Source: a virus. Taken from it: a DNA stretch of 22,085 nt. Positions 4,977 through 10,522 of this stretch are shown here, one piece after another. The stretch covers positions 1 through 22,085 of IMG/VR virus record IMGVR_UViG_3300036832_001165. The stretch is one strand, 5' to 3'. The notes under the pieces are model-generated. The model saw only the letters and a program-made list of their open reading frames with translations, was not told the origin of the DNA and did no database searches. Both the position numbers and the translations under genes were made by a program. Positions within the stretch are counted from its first letter, which is position 1. Each line of letters begins with the position of its first letter.

Positions 4977-5191
4977 CAGGAGCCACCGACGAGATAGGCG
5001 ACGGTGACCTCGAGGACTTCGGCGAGTTTGCGGAGAGTGTCGAGGCTGACGTCCTGGCCGGCCTCGAGGTTGGCGACGGTGCGCAGGGCGATCCCGGCCT
5101 GGCTGGCCAGCGCCTGTTGGCTGAGGTCGTGGGCCTGGCGTAGGTTCCGGACCCGTTCCGCCACCCGCTCTGCATTTGCAAGATCTTGCAT
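4976..5191 (-). CDS. Cro-like XRE-family HTH regulator
   Basis: This 71-residue protein is almost entirely one XRE/Cro-CI helix-turn-helix domain: VRNLRQAHDLSQQALASQAG (helices 1-2, about residues 14-33), the recognition segment IALRTVANLEAGQ, and LDTLRKLAEVLEVTVAYLVG. It is the first gene of the minus-strand early operon. It lies divergent from the repressor-like gene at 5271, which is the position of Cro. Its promoter (TTGACA, 17 bp, TAAGGT) would start RNA at or next to the ATG at 5191, so the message should be leaderless. A perfect 14-bp palindrome (5177-5190) covers codons 1-5, placing an operator just downstream of the start point and implying autoregulation. Calling it Cro rather than CI is inferred from operon direction. 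Confidence 0.85.
   Translation of the reverse strand: MQDLANAERVAERVRNLRQAHDLSQQALASQAGIALRTVANLEAGQDVSLDTLRKLAEVLEVTVAYLVGGS
5177..5190. promoter_or_regulatory. Operator O1, perfect palindrome
   Basis: TGCAAGATCTTGCA is a perfect 14-bp palindrome covering the first codons of the Cro-like gene, from +2 onward of the predicted leftward transcript. It is the best member of a three-site set (O1, O2, O3) with consensus TGCAAnATnTTGCA in the divergent control region. Confidence 0.75.
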
Positions 5192-5226
5192 TCACATACC
5201 TTAGGTAGGCAAACAAGTGCTGTCAA
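5191..5226 (-). promoter_or_regulatory. Leftward early promoter, leaderless
   Basis: On the minus strand the -35 TTGACA is at 5226-5221, the spacer is 17 bp, and the -10 TAAGGT (TANNNT type) is at 5203-5198. Seven bases further lies the A of the Cro-like gene's ATG (5191), so the transcript should begin at the start codon. Operator O2 touches the -35 and O1 follows the start point. Confidence 0.7.
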
Positions 5227-5239
5227 GCATGATCTTGCG
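5226..5239. promoter_or_regulatory. Operator O2 (imperfect), overlapping both -35 elements
   Basis: AGCATGATCTTGCG matches O1 at 11 of 14 positions. It overlaps the end of the leftward -35 (5226-5221) and the rightward -35 (5235-5240). A bound regulator could therefore affect both promoters. Confidence 0.6.
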
Positions 5240-5271
5240 TTGCCATCCCCCTACCTGTAACATGTTGCACA
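5235..5271 (+). promoter_or_regulatory. Rightward lysogeny promoter, leaderless
   Basis: A -35-like TTGCGT is at 5235-5240, with a 17-bp spacer and -10 TAACAT (TANNNT type) at 5258-5263. The repressor-like gene's ATG is at 5271, about 8 bases after the -10, so this transcript also appears leaderless. The weak -35 fits a promoter that needs activation or is tightly controlled, which is inference. Confidence 0.6.
5256..5269. promoter_or_regulatory. Operator O3, overlapping the rightward -10
   Basis: TGTAACATGTTGCA, read on the minus strand as TGCAACATGTTACA, matches O1 at 11 of 14 positions and is itself nearly palindromic. It covers the -10 TAACAT and ends two bases before the repressor-like ATG. 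Occupancy would block the rightward promoter. Confidence 0.6.
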
Positions 5272-5627
5272 TGGCTGAGTTGAGGGCGTTACCGCCCGAA
5301 CCGTGGGGGCGCCAGCTGCGGCGGGTGCGGGAAGATGTGGCCGGCCTGAGCATGGACCGGGCCACGGCCGCCATGGCCCGCTATGTAGTCGTATCGACGG
5401 CGACCATCTCCCGGCTCGAGAGCTTGGCCGCCATCCCCGCCGACCCCCGCCAGTCGCGTACCGCTTTCGTGCTATGCGTGATCTGCGGTGTCGACCCGGC
5501 CGAGCTGGGGCTGGCCCCAAAAGACACGGGAGCCGCCCTACCGGGGGTGGTGCGTGACGCCATCGGAGAGGATTTCCCGGCGCTGTCTACCAGATGGGAA
5601 TTGCGCGAGGGGGTTCCGGCGGCATGA
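5271..5627 (+). CDS. Repressor-like HTH regulator (candidate lysogeny repressor)
   Basis: This 118-residue protein has an XRE-like DNA-binding region: WGRQLRRVREDVAGLSMDRA, then MARYVVVSTATISRLESLAA as the turn and recognition helix, and a closing helix FVLCVICGVDPAELGL (about residues 70-85). It heads the plus-strand block with the integrase, the usual place of a prophage repressor. I start it at the ATG at 5271, immediately after operator O3, because the promoter geometry predicts a leaderless message there; an upstream in-frame start at 5217 would run through the control region. There is no peptidase domain of the LexA type, so induction would not be by RecA-assisted self-cleavage. Its stop overlaps the HNH gene's ATG (ATGA). 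Confidence 0.75.
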   Translation: MAELRALPPEPWGRQLRRVREDVAGLSMDRATAAMARYVVVSTATISRLESLAAIPADPRQSRTAFVLCVICGVDPAELGLAPKDTGAALPGVVRDAIGEDFPALSTRWELREGVPAA

Positions 5628-6091
5628 CCAAGACGCTAGCCGAGCGGTTCTGGAGCAAGGTCGAGGTCACATCGACATGCTGGCTGTGGACTGGCAGCCG
5701 CAACCCGAGCGGCTACGGGATCCTCCGTATCGCCAAACCGGCCGGTCGCTGGACGACGACCGGCGCCCACCGCGTCGCCTACCAACTCCTGGTAGACCCC
5801 GTCCCCGACGGACTCCAGCTCGACCACCTGTGCCGGGTGCGCCACTGCGTCAACCCGGCACACCTGGAGGTCGTAACCCACATTGAGAATGTGCAGCGTG
5901 GTTACCGCGCCAACCAGACGCACTGCAAGCGAGGCCATCCCCTGAGCGGCGACAACCTCTTAATCACTGCCCGCGAGACCGTGCAGCGCCAATGCCGGGC
6001 TTGCCGGGCCGAGTACTCGGCCAGGTACAGGCAAAGAGGTAAGACCGCCATTGAGTCCGCGCAATTACCGGACGGTAATTGCGCGTCGTAG
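5624..6091 (+). CDS. Homing HNH endonuclease in the lysogeny block
   Basis: This 155-residue free-standing HNH endonuclease of the HNH_3 homing type has an N-terminal TCWLWTGSRNPSGYG, then AHRVAYQLL, the catalytic LDHLCRVRHCVNPAHLEVVT (DH, N and H of HNH), and a C-terminal zinc-like THCKRGHPLSGDN...CRACR segment. It closely resembles the HNH at 10523-10966 on the other strand. Its ATG overlaps the repressor-like stop by 4 nt, so it may be co-translated, but it is more likely a selfish insertion between repressor and integrase. A 20-bp imperfect direct repeat (17/20) flanks it at 5588-5607 and 6066-6085. The 3' end carries a 13-bp-arm palindrome within the coding sequence. Confidence 0.85.
   Translation: MTKTLAERFWSKVEVTSTCWLWTGSRNPSGYGILRIAKPAGRWTTTGAHRVAYQLLVDPVPDGLQLDHLCRVRHCVNPAHLEVVTHIENVQRGYRANQTHCKRGHPLSGDNLLITARETVQRQCRACRAEYSARYRQRGKTAIESAQLPDGNCAS
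6058..6085. repeat. Perfect inverted repeat upstream of the integrase gene
   Basis: CGCGCAATTACCG and its exact complement are separated by GA, giving 13-bp arms. It lies in the last codons of the HNH gene, 53 bp before the integrase start. It contains GCGNNATTA...TAATNNCGC with an 8-bp centre, the same half-sites as the palindrome after the integrase. It could be a recombinase core site or a terminator for the HNH message. Confidence 0.7.
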
Positions 6092-6123
6092 TGTCGGCGG
6101 TCCCTGAGGCGGAGCCAGCTGAG

Positions 6124-6139
6124 ATGGGGGTATTCCCAT
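6124..6139 (+). promoter_or_regulatory. Hairpin enclosing integrase ribosome site and start
   Basis: ATGGG at 6124-6128 pairs with CCCAT at 6135-6139, whose last bases belong to the integrase ATG (6138-6140). The G-run 6126-6130 is the only Shine-Dalgarno candidate, so both it and the start codon can be hidden in a 5-bp stem. Translation of the integrase may be damped by this structure. Confidence 0.4.
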
Positions 6140-6974
6140 GTTGGTGTCCGAAGCTGTCCGCATTTACGTTGCTGATAGACGCGCCCGGGGTGAGATAGGG
6201 CCGGGCACCGCCCGCCAGCTCACCTGGCGGCTGTCCGGCCTGGTCAAAGTGTGCGAAGGCCTCGAAATGGCCGACCTGGACCGGGACCACATCCGGGCCT
6301 GGCAGGCCACGACGGGCGAGAAACGGCCGGCGTCGCGGCGGGCCTACCTGTCCACCGTCAGAGTGTTCTGCCGGTGGGCTTTGGAGTGGGATCTGCTCAC
6401 CGTCGACCCGTGCCGTCAGGCCGGGAAGGTCCGAGAGCCCAAAGGCGAGCAGCGGGCTCTCAGCGACGCCCAGTTGGCCCGGTTGTGGCTGGTCCTGCCC
6501 GACGGACGGGCCCGGGTGGTGGTGGCGCTCATGTGCCGCCTGGGGTTGCGCTGCATCGAGGTGGCCCGCCTCGAGGTGGCCGACTGGGATAGGGGTCGGG
6601 GTCAGATCATGGTGTGCGGCAAAAACGACGATCACCGCCTGGTGCCGGTGGCCGACGATGTGGCCCGCCTGCTGGCCGGCCAGGTCGGGGCCCGGGTGTC
6701 GGGTCCGGTGGTGGGGTCCTCGCCGGCCACCCTGTGCCGGCTGGTCCGGCGCTGGATGGAGGCGGCCGGGCTGAAAGGCGAACCCTACGACGGGGTCTCC
6801 GCCCACGCTCTGCGTCACACCGCCGCCTCGAACCTCTACGACGACACCCACAACGTGAAGGACGTCCAAAAGTTGCTTGGGCATCGCAACGTGGCCACCA
6901 CCGACCGCTACCTGCGCGGCGGTGATGACCGAACCCTCCGCGACGGCCTGAACCGGCGCAGCCTGCCCGCTTAG
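6138..6974 (+). CDS. int: Tyrosine recombinase / phage integrase
   Basis: This 278-residue tyrosine recombinase integrates and excises the phage genome. The N-terminal core-binding (SAM-like) domain spans about residues 1-95 (TARQLTWRLSGLVKVCEGLE...SRRAYLSTVRVFCRWALEW). The catalytic domain has R138 (LGLRCIEVARL), K162 (CGKNDDHR), H223-xx-R226 (HALRHTAAS), H249 (LLGHRNVATT) and nucleophile Y258 (DRYLR). The full set of active-site residues is present. There is no arm-binding N-terminal extension, so it is a short, XerC-like integrase that may use simple core sites. It converges on the lysis genes and is bracketed by two perfect palindromes (6058-6085, 6975-7003) that could be its binding sites. 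Confidence 0.95.
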   Translation: MLVSEAVRIYVADRRARGEIGPGTARQLTWRLSGLVKVCEGLEMADLDRDHIRAWQATTGEKRPASRRAYLSTVRVFCRWALEWDLLTVDPCRQAGKVREPKGEQRALSDAQLARLWLVLPDGRARVVVALMCRLGLRCIEVARLEVADWDRGRGQIMVCGKNDDHRLVPVADDVARLLAGQVGARVSGPVVGSSPATLCRLVRRWMEAAGLKGEPYDGVSAHALRHTAASNLYDDTHNVKDVQKLLGHRNVATTDRYLRGGDDRTLRDGLNRRSLPA

Positions 6975-7003
6975 TGCGAGATTATGTCTGACATAATCTC
7001 GCA
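6975..7003. repeat. Perfect 29-bp palindrome after the integrase; candidate att core or bidirectional terminator
   Basis: TGCGAGATTATGTC, a central T, then its exact complement, immediately follows the integrase stop codon (6972-6974). It separates convergent transcription units, so a two-way terminator is one reading, but no T-run follows on either side. The half-site GCGNNATTA is shared with the palindrome upstream of the integrase, and inverted half-sites around a short centre are the form of a tyrosine-recombinase core site. It lies where attP usually lies, next to int. Confidence 0.65.
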
Positions 7004-7017
7004 GATTTAGCGCGCGG

Positions 7018-7107
7018 CTAGCCCCGCTGGCCCAGGATTCGTAGCAGGGCGGCTAGGGCGATGATGCCGACCTCGATCAGCAGAACGATGGTTTGGGTGT
7101 CATCCAC
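7018..7107 (-). CDS. 29-aa membrane peptide, end of lysis cassette
   Basis: From GTG 7107 the frame gives VDDTQTIVLLIEVGIIALAALLRILGQRG, written here in parts: a short acidic start (VDDTQT), a hydrophobic helix (IVLLIEVGIIALAALLRIL) and a polar GQRG tail. It follows the next small gene by 9 nt and is the last gene before the convergence point. Its size and single helix resemble phage holin-like or antiholin-like peptides. No homology is claimed. Confidence 0.45.
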   Translation of the reverse strand: MDDTQTIVLLIEVGIIALAALLRILGQRG

Positions 7108-7116
7108 GCCCTAGTC

Positions 7117-7206
7117 CTACCCCGGCCCCCAGATGGCGGCCAGCGTCACCCCCAAAGCCGCGGCCAGGGCCAGGGCGACCAGCGTCACCACCGCCACCAA
7201 AACCAT
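7117..7206 (-). CDS. 29-aa (or longer) single-pass membrane peptide
   Basis: From the ATG at 7206 the peptide is one continuous hydrophobic helix (VLVAVVTLVALALAAALGVT) ending in LAAIWGPG. The frame is open further upstream (SSWGRREW) to a CTG beside the holin gene's stop, which would give a basic N-terminus and a more natural membrane protein, so the start is uncertain. Position directly after the holin candidate points to lysis control or holin pairing. Confidence 0.45.
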   Translation of the reverse strand: MVLVAVVTLVALALAAALGVTLAAIWGPG

Positions 7207-7225
7207 CCATTCCCGCCGGCCCCAG

Positions 7226-7411
7226 CTACTCAGAGCTTTTGCCGTTTTTGGTGGGCAGGGCGTTGATGATGATGGCCAGCCCGCCCAGCAGCCCGACCAC
7301 GGCCAGCAGGTCGACGGCCAGGCCCCGGTTGAGGATGAACACCACCACGGCCAGGGACATGACGGCCACCCCGCCCAGGTACAGCAACAGCAGCTGTCGG
7401 GTGCGGGTCAA
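7226..7411 (-). CDS. Holin candidate, two transmembrane helices
   Basis: This 61-residue protein has two predicted membrane helices: about residues 6-27 (QLLLLYLGGVAVMSLAVVVF) and 33-52 (VDLLAVVGLLGGLAIIINAL). A short linker (ILNRGLA) and a polar basic/acidic tail (PTKNGKSSE) complete it. This matches class II holins in size and layout. It starts at TTG 7411, overlapping the lysin stop (TTTTTGACC), so it is translated by coupling and perhaps weakly, which would suit timing of lysis. Holin identity is inferred from topology and the adjacent amidase, not from sequence homology. Confidence 0.7.
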   Translation of the reverse strand: MTRTRQLLLLYLGGVAVMSLAVVVFILNRGLAVDLLAVVGLLGGLAIIINALPTKNGKSSE

Positions 7412-8202
7412 AAACGGTCGGGCCGCCCGTAGTAGGGGGCGGACCCGAAGGCGTGGACCCCGCCGTCGGAGGCGTACAGCCAGTAGCCGTCGACACCGTG
7501 GCCGGCGATGCCGACCACCTCGCCGGTGATGATGTCAGGCGAAAAGCCGCCGCCCTTGTATTGGGCGTCGCCGAAACAGTTGACGGCCCCGTCATGAGTC
7601 ACACACCAATACCCCCGGCCCGTACTTGTCGCCGCGATCATGTTCTTTCCTTTCCACTTTCCACCTGGAGCGGCCGGGACGCCGCCGGCCAGCTGATTCG
7701 CCCTCGATAACACCCGGTCGATAGGAAAACTCGGCCCGCAGTCCCAATGGCCGCCGCCCATGGCGCCCAGATCGGCGTGCTGGCACACCCCGGCCGTACC
7801 GGGGTCCTGGGCGTCGGCCGGCCCCAGGCGGAGTATGGGGACGCCGAGGGCGGCGGCCTCCTCGGCCACCCAGGCGGCGGTGTTCTCGAGCATGGGCGCG
7901 TGGCGGTTCCACTCGGCGATATCCCAGGCGGCGAAGGCGCACAGCTCGGCCGACACGCACCACGGGTTGGCGTTGCCCTGCGTCCAGGCTTTGCCCGACC
8001 GGGGCACGTACTCGCCGACGGTGCCGGGGGTGTCGTCGATGCCGACCTGCGACGACACCCCCGACGCCGGATTGGCAAAAAAGGCGCCCAAATCCTGGTA
8101 GGTCCTCGCCCCCTCAGCAGTATGAAGGACCAAGGTTGTGACCCGGGCGCCGCCGCGCGACGAGTAATTCGGCGACGGAATCGCAACACGTCTGAGAGCC
8201 AT
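7408..8202 (-). CDS. Endolysin: N-acetylmuramoyl-L-alanine amidase with GYW-DG repeats
   Basis: This 264-residue lysin has an N-terminal amidase_2/PGRP-type domain (about residues 1-170) with zinc-ligand candidates H27 (LVLHTAEGA), H142 (VCQHADLG) and C155 or D154 (HWDCGPSFP). It should cut the amide bond between muramic acid and the stem peptide. After a Gly/Pro linker the C-terminal part has two beta-propeller-like repeats (GYWCVTHDGAVNCFGDAQY and GYWLYASDGGVHAFGSAPY). Such GYWLVASDGGIFAFG-type repeats are widespread in secreted proteins of Acidimicrobiia and related actinobacteria and probably serve as the cell-wall binding part. The ATG at 8202 overlaps the upstream stop region, and the holin candidate overlaps its 3' end. 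Confidence 0.9.
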   Translation of the reverse strand: MALRRVAIPSPNYSSRGGARVTTLVLHTAEGARTYQDLGAFFANPASGVSSQVGIDDTPGTVGEYVPRSGKAWTQGNANPWCVSAELCAFAAWDIAEWNRHAPMLENTAAWVAEEAAALGVPILRLGPADAQDPGTAGVCQHADLGAMGGGHWDCGPSFPIDRVLSRANQLAGGVPAAPGGKWKGKNMIAATSTGRGYWCVTHDGAVNCFGDAQYKGGGFSPDIITGEVVGIAGHGVDGYWLYASDGGVHAFGSAPYYGRPDRF

Positions 8203-8203
8203 G

Positions 8204-8326
8204 TCAGTCGGTTTCGTCGTCCTCGCCGTCCGGCGGCGGCGGCGGGGCGGTGGCCCAATCCTCGTGCGGCTCGGTCTCGGGGTCGGGTTGGGGGTCCGGC
8301 CACGGTGGCGGTTCGGTTGCGGTCAT
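8204..8326 (-). CDS. 40-aa proline-rich acidic protein
   Basis: The ATG at 8326 follows the tail fibre stop (TGAAATGACC, non-overlapping). The peptide is dominated by Pro, Asp and Glu (TATEPPPWPDPQPDPETEP, then a run of five prolines and GEDDETD). It ends just before the lysin ATG. Probably disordered. No family is recognised; it may be a tail or lysis accessory. It is called because it fills the gap exactly in an otherwise tightly packed operon. Confidence 0.5.
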   Translation of the reverse strand: MTATEPPPWPDPQPDPETEPHEDWATAPPPPPDGEDDETD

Positions 8327-8327
8327 T

Positions 8328-9209
8328 TCAGGCTCCCAGTCTGGTCAGAGACATGTAACTGTTGCCGCCGCCGGCGGTACCGGCCGTCACCCCGCCCGAG
8401 GTGACCCGCAGGACGTCACCGACGGCGACGTTGACCACGTCGGAAAGGGCCAGCAGGGTGTTCCAGTTGCCGGCGAAGTTGTTGGTATTGGCGGCGGAGG
8501 CCACCGCGGCCCCGTTTCGTTGCAGCTGGATGAGCGGCCCGTTGGCGGTGGGGACCGCCCCCAACACCACCTCCACGTTGACCTGGTAGTAGCCGGCGGT
8601 GCGCACCGTGTAGCCGGCCGCCGAGAAGCCACCGGCGGTGTCAAAGGTGGCCGCCGCCGGCGGCAGGACCGTCTGGCCGGCGACGGCCGAAATTTGGCTG
8701 AGCGGCGCCCGGGCGGCCACGGCGGTGCCGGGCATGCCGGGCATGGCCAGGCCGCCGGGCCGGACGTCGGTGATATTGCCGGCCACGATGGAGGCCACCC
8801 CGGCGCCTACGGCGATCTGAGCCAGGGCGACCTGGCCGGCGGGGGTGGCCGGCACGGTGGGCGAGGCGGCGGGGGTGCCGGTGACGAAATCAAAAATAAA
8901 GTCGTTGTTGGTGCCGCCGTCCAGGTCGGTACCGCGGGGGTGGCAGGTGATCAAATCAATACGGGGCTGGGCGGCGGAGGCGGTCAGGGTGACCTGCTCG
9001 GCGGCGTCGGAGGTACAAAGGGTGGTGCCGGAGTTGTTCTGGGTGGGTACGGCCACCTGCCCGGCCTGCACCTGGACAGTCATAGCCGAGACCGGGACGA
9101 CGGCGCAGCCCGAGCTGGCCGGGCCGGGCCACAGGGCGGCGATCAATCGGCGGTCCTGGGCGGCGCCGTAGCTGGCGGCCTGGATCCATTGCGGGGCGTA
9201 GCGGGTCAC
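8328..9209 (-). CDS. Tail fibre / minor tail protein with C1q-like C-terminal domain
   Basis: This is a 293-residue protein. The N-terminal half (YAPQWIQAASYGAAQDRRLI...TVQVQAGQVAVPTQNN...PRIDLI) follows the pattern of siphophage minor tail proteins that attach to the tail tip. A Gly/Pro hinge (GGLAMPGMPG) precedes the C-terminal part (about residues 185-293). That part looks like a C1q/TNF-type beta-sandwich: GYTVRTAGYYQVNVEVVLGA, LIQLQRNGAAVASA, VAVGDVLRVTSGG and a closing NSYMSLTRLG. Such domains form trimers and bind cell-surface sugars, so this is the best candidate for the receptor-binding protein. It lies between the tail hub and the lysis cassette, the usual place. Confidence 0.75.
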   Translation of the reverse strand: MTRYAPQWIQAASYGAAQDRRLIAALWPGPASSGCAVVPVSAMTVQVQAGQVAVPTQNNSGTTLCTSDAAEQVTLTASAAQPRIDLITCHPRGTDLDGGTNNDFIFDFVTGTPAASPTVPATPAGQVALAQIAVGAGVASIVAGNITDVRPGGLAMPGMPGTAVAARAPLSQISAVAGQTVLPPAAATFDTAGGFSAAGYTVRTAGYYQVNVEVVLGAVPTANGPLIQLQRNGAAVASAANTNNFAGNWNTLLALSDVVNVAVGDVLRVTSGGVTAGTAGGGNSYMSLTRLGA

Positions 9210-9216
9210 GGCGTTC

Positions 9217-10521
9217 CTATCTGCGGGCCAGGGCGTTTATGTCGGTGTGGGCGTCGGTCAGGATTTTGGCCAGGGTGTAGGGCGGCTGGCCGACGACCAC
9301 CGCCACGTCCTCCTGGCCGTCGTCGCCGACCGTGAACGTAATCCCCAGTATCCGAACGGTGGTGTTCACGTTCAGCCGGCCGGACTGGACGACCAGGGGC
9401 AGGGTGTCGCCCATGTTGAACAGGCCGTGGGCGAAAAAACCGGGCCGCAGGGTCAGCGAATAGGACGGCATCAAAAGGCCGTACAGGTTGACGTCGCCTT
9501 GGGCTTTCTCGTTCAGGGTGGTTTGCAGGATGACGTCGGCGGCGTTGTCCTGCGACATCCACAAACCGACCGGCAGGACCCCCACGTTGTTGGCGTCGCT
9601 GTTCCAGCGGTCGGCGTACAACTGGGCGTAGGTCGGATCACTCTGGCCGTTATTGCCCAAGATCCGCCAGTAGTTGCCGTAATCAGCACTGTTGACCGAG
9701 CGGGTCAGGGCACTGATGGTGGAGCCGTACACCAACGCCGGCGAGGTGCGCACGATGCCCTGGTGTGGCCCGCCCGGCTGGCCGGCGTTGAAAAAGATGC
9801 GCAACTGGTCGGTGCCGTTCAGGTCGGAGCGGGGCAGCACGTCGTATTCGAACCCGTTGGCCACCTTGGACAGCTGGTCGATCAAGTCGCCGATGACGTT
9901 CCCGCCCGCGTACGAGCGGTCCCGCACCTGGCCGCTGAGAGCGGTGCGGAGGGAGCCGTCCGGGTTGACCTTGGCCACCTGGAGGGGCAGCTGGCTGCCG
10001 GGGGTGAAGCTGGTGGCGCCGGTGCCGTTGGTGGCCAGGTTGGCCTTTTGGAGCAGGTCGGTGACGATGTTGTCCTGGTCCACGCTGGGGTTGGGGTTGC
10101 CGTAGACCAGCAGGCTGGGGCCGGTCAGAAACCGGCGGGCCAGCAGGGCGGAATAATCGTGACAGGTGAAGTTGACGGTGTGGGCGGTCTCCGAGATCTG
10201 GTCCTCGGACTGGGTGATCACCCCCCGGAAGTAGGGGATGTCACCCCCGGAGGTTTCGTCGTAGCGCCAGGCGATGACGTCGTGTTGGAGCTCGCGGATG
10301 GTGGCCGCGTTGGCCGTGTGCCCGTCCACGCTGAACGTCAACTGGGCCGGGGTGGCCCAAGCCTGGGTGAGCACCCTCGAGCGGGCGTCGACCAGCTCGC
10401 CGATCCCGGTGGCGGTCGGGTAGGCGGGGGTGGTAAAGGCTCGACTGTGCAGGGTGAGCCGCCAGCGGCCCCGCCCGGCCGGCAGCGGACTGGCGCGCGG
10501 TGCGGCGGCGGCGGCGGTCAT
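9217..10521 (-). CDS. Tail tip hub / minor tail protein (gp37-like)
   Basis: This 434-residue protein lies downstream of the distal tail protein and upstream of the fibre, the position of the tail hub. The N-terminal region has WRLTLHSRAFTTPAYPTATG, LTFSVDGHTANAATIRELQH and FRGVITQSEDQISETAHTVNF, with an early CHDYSALLARRFL. This pattern resembles the Siphovirus ReqiPepy6 gp37-like family of actinophages. The C-terminal portion (SYSLTLRPGFFAHGLFNMGDTLPL...RILGITFTVGDDGQEDVAVVVG) is typical of gp27-like hub proteins. The role is to form the baseplate core and anchor fibres. The ATG at 10521 follows the HNH stop by 1 base. Confidence 0.8.
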   Translation of the reverse strand: MTAAAAAPRASPLPAGRGRWRLTLHSRAFTTPAYPTATGIGELVDARSRVLTQAWATPAQLTFSVDGHTANAATIRELQHDVIAWRYDETSGGDIPYFRGVITQSEDQISETAHTVNFTCHDYSALLARRFLTGPSLLVYGNPNPSVDQDNIVTDLLQKANLATNGTGATSFTPGSQLPLQVAKVNPDGSLRTALSGQVRDRSYAGGNVIGDLIDQLSKVANGFEYDVLPRSDLNGTDQLRIFFNAGQPGGPHQGIVRTSPALVYGSTISALTRSVNSADYGNYWRILGNNGQSDPTYAQLYADRWNSDANNVGVLPVGLWMSQDNAADVILQTTLNEKAQGDVNLYGLLMPSYSLTLRPGFFAHGLFNMGDTLPLVVQSGRLNVNTTVRILGITFTVGDDGQEDVAVVVGQPPYTLAKILTDAHTDINALARR

Positions 10522-10522
10522 G

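Noticed and set aside
5217-5270. N-terminal extension of the repressor-like protein from 5217
   Set aside because: It would translate the promoter and operator region; the ATG at 5271 matches the promoter spacing and domain start.
7128-7206. Classic defence, toxin-antitoxin or reverse transcriptase cargo
   Set aside because: No nuclease-toxin, RT or NTPase motifs were found in accessory slots of the window; small ORFs here are membrane peptides.
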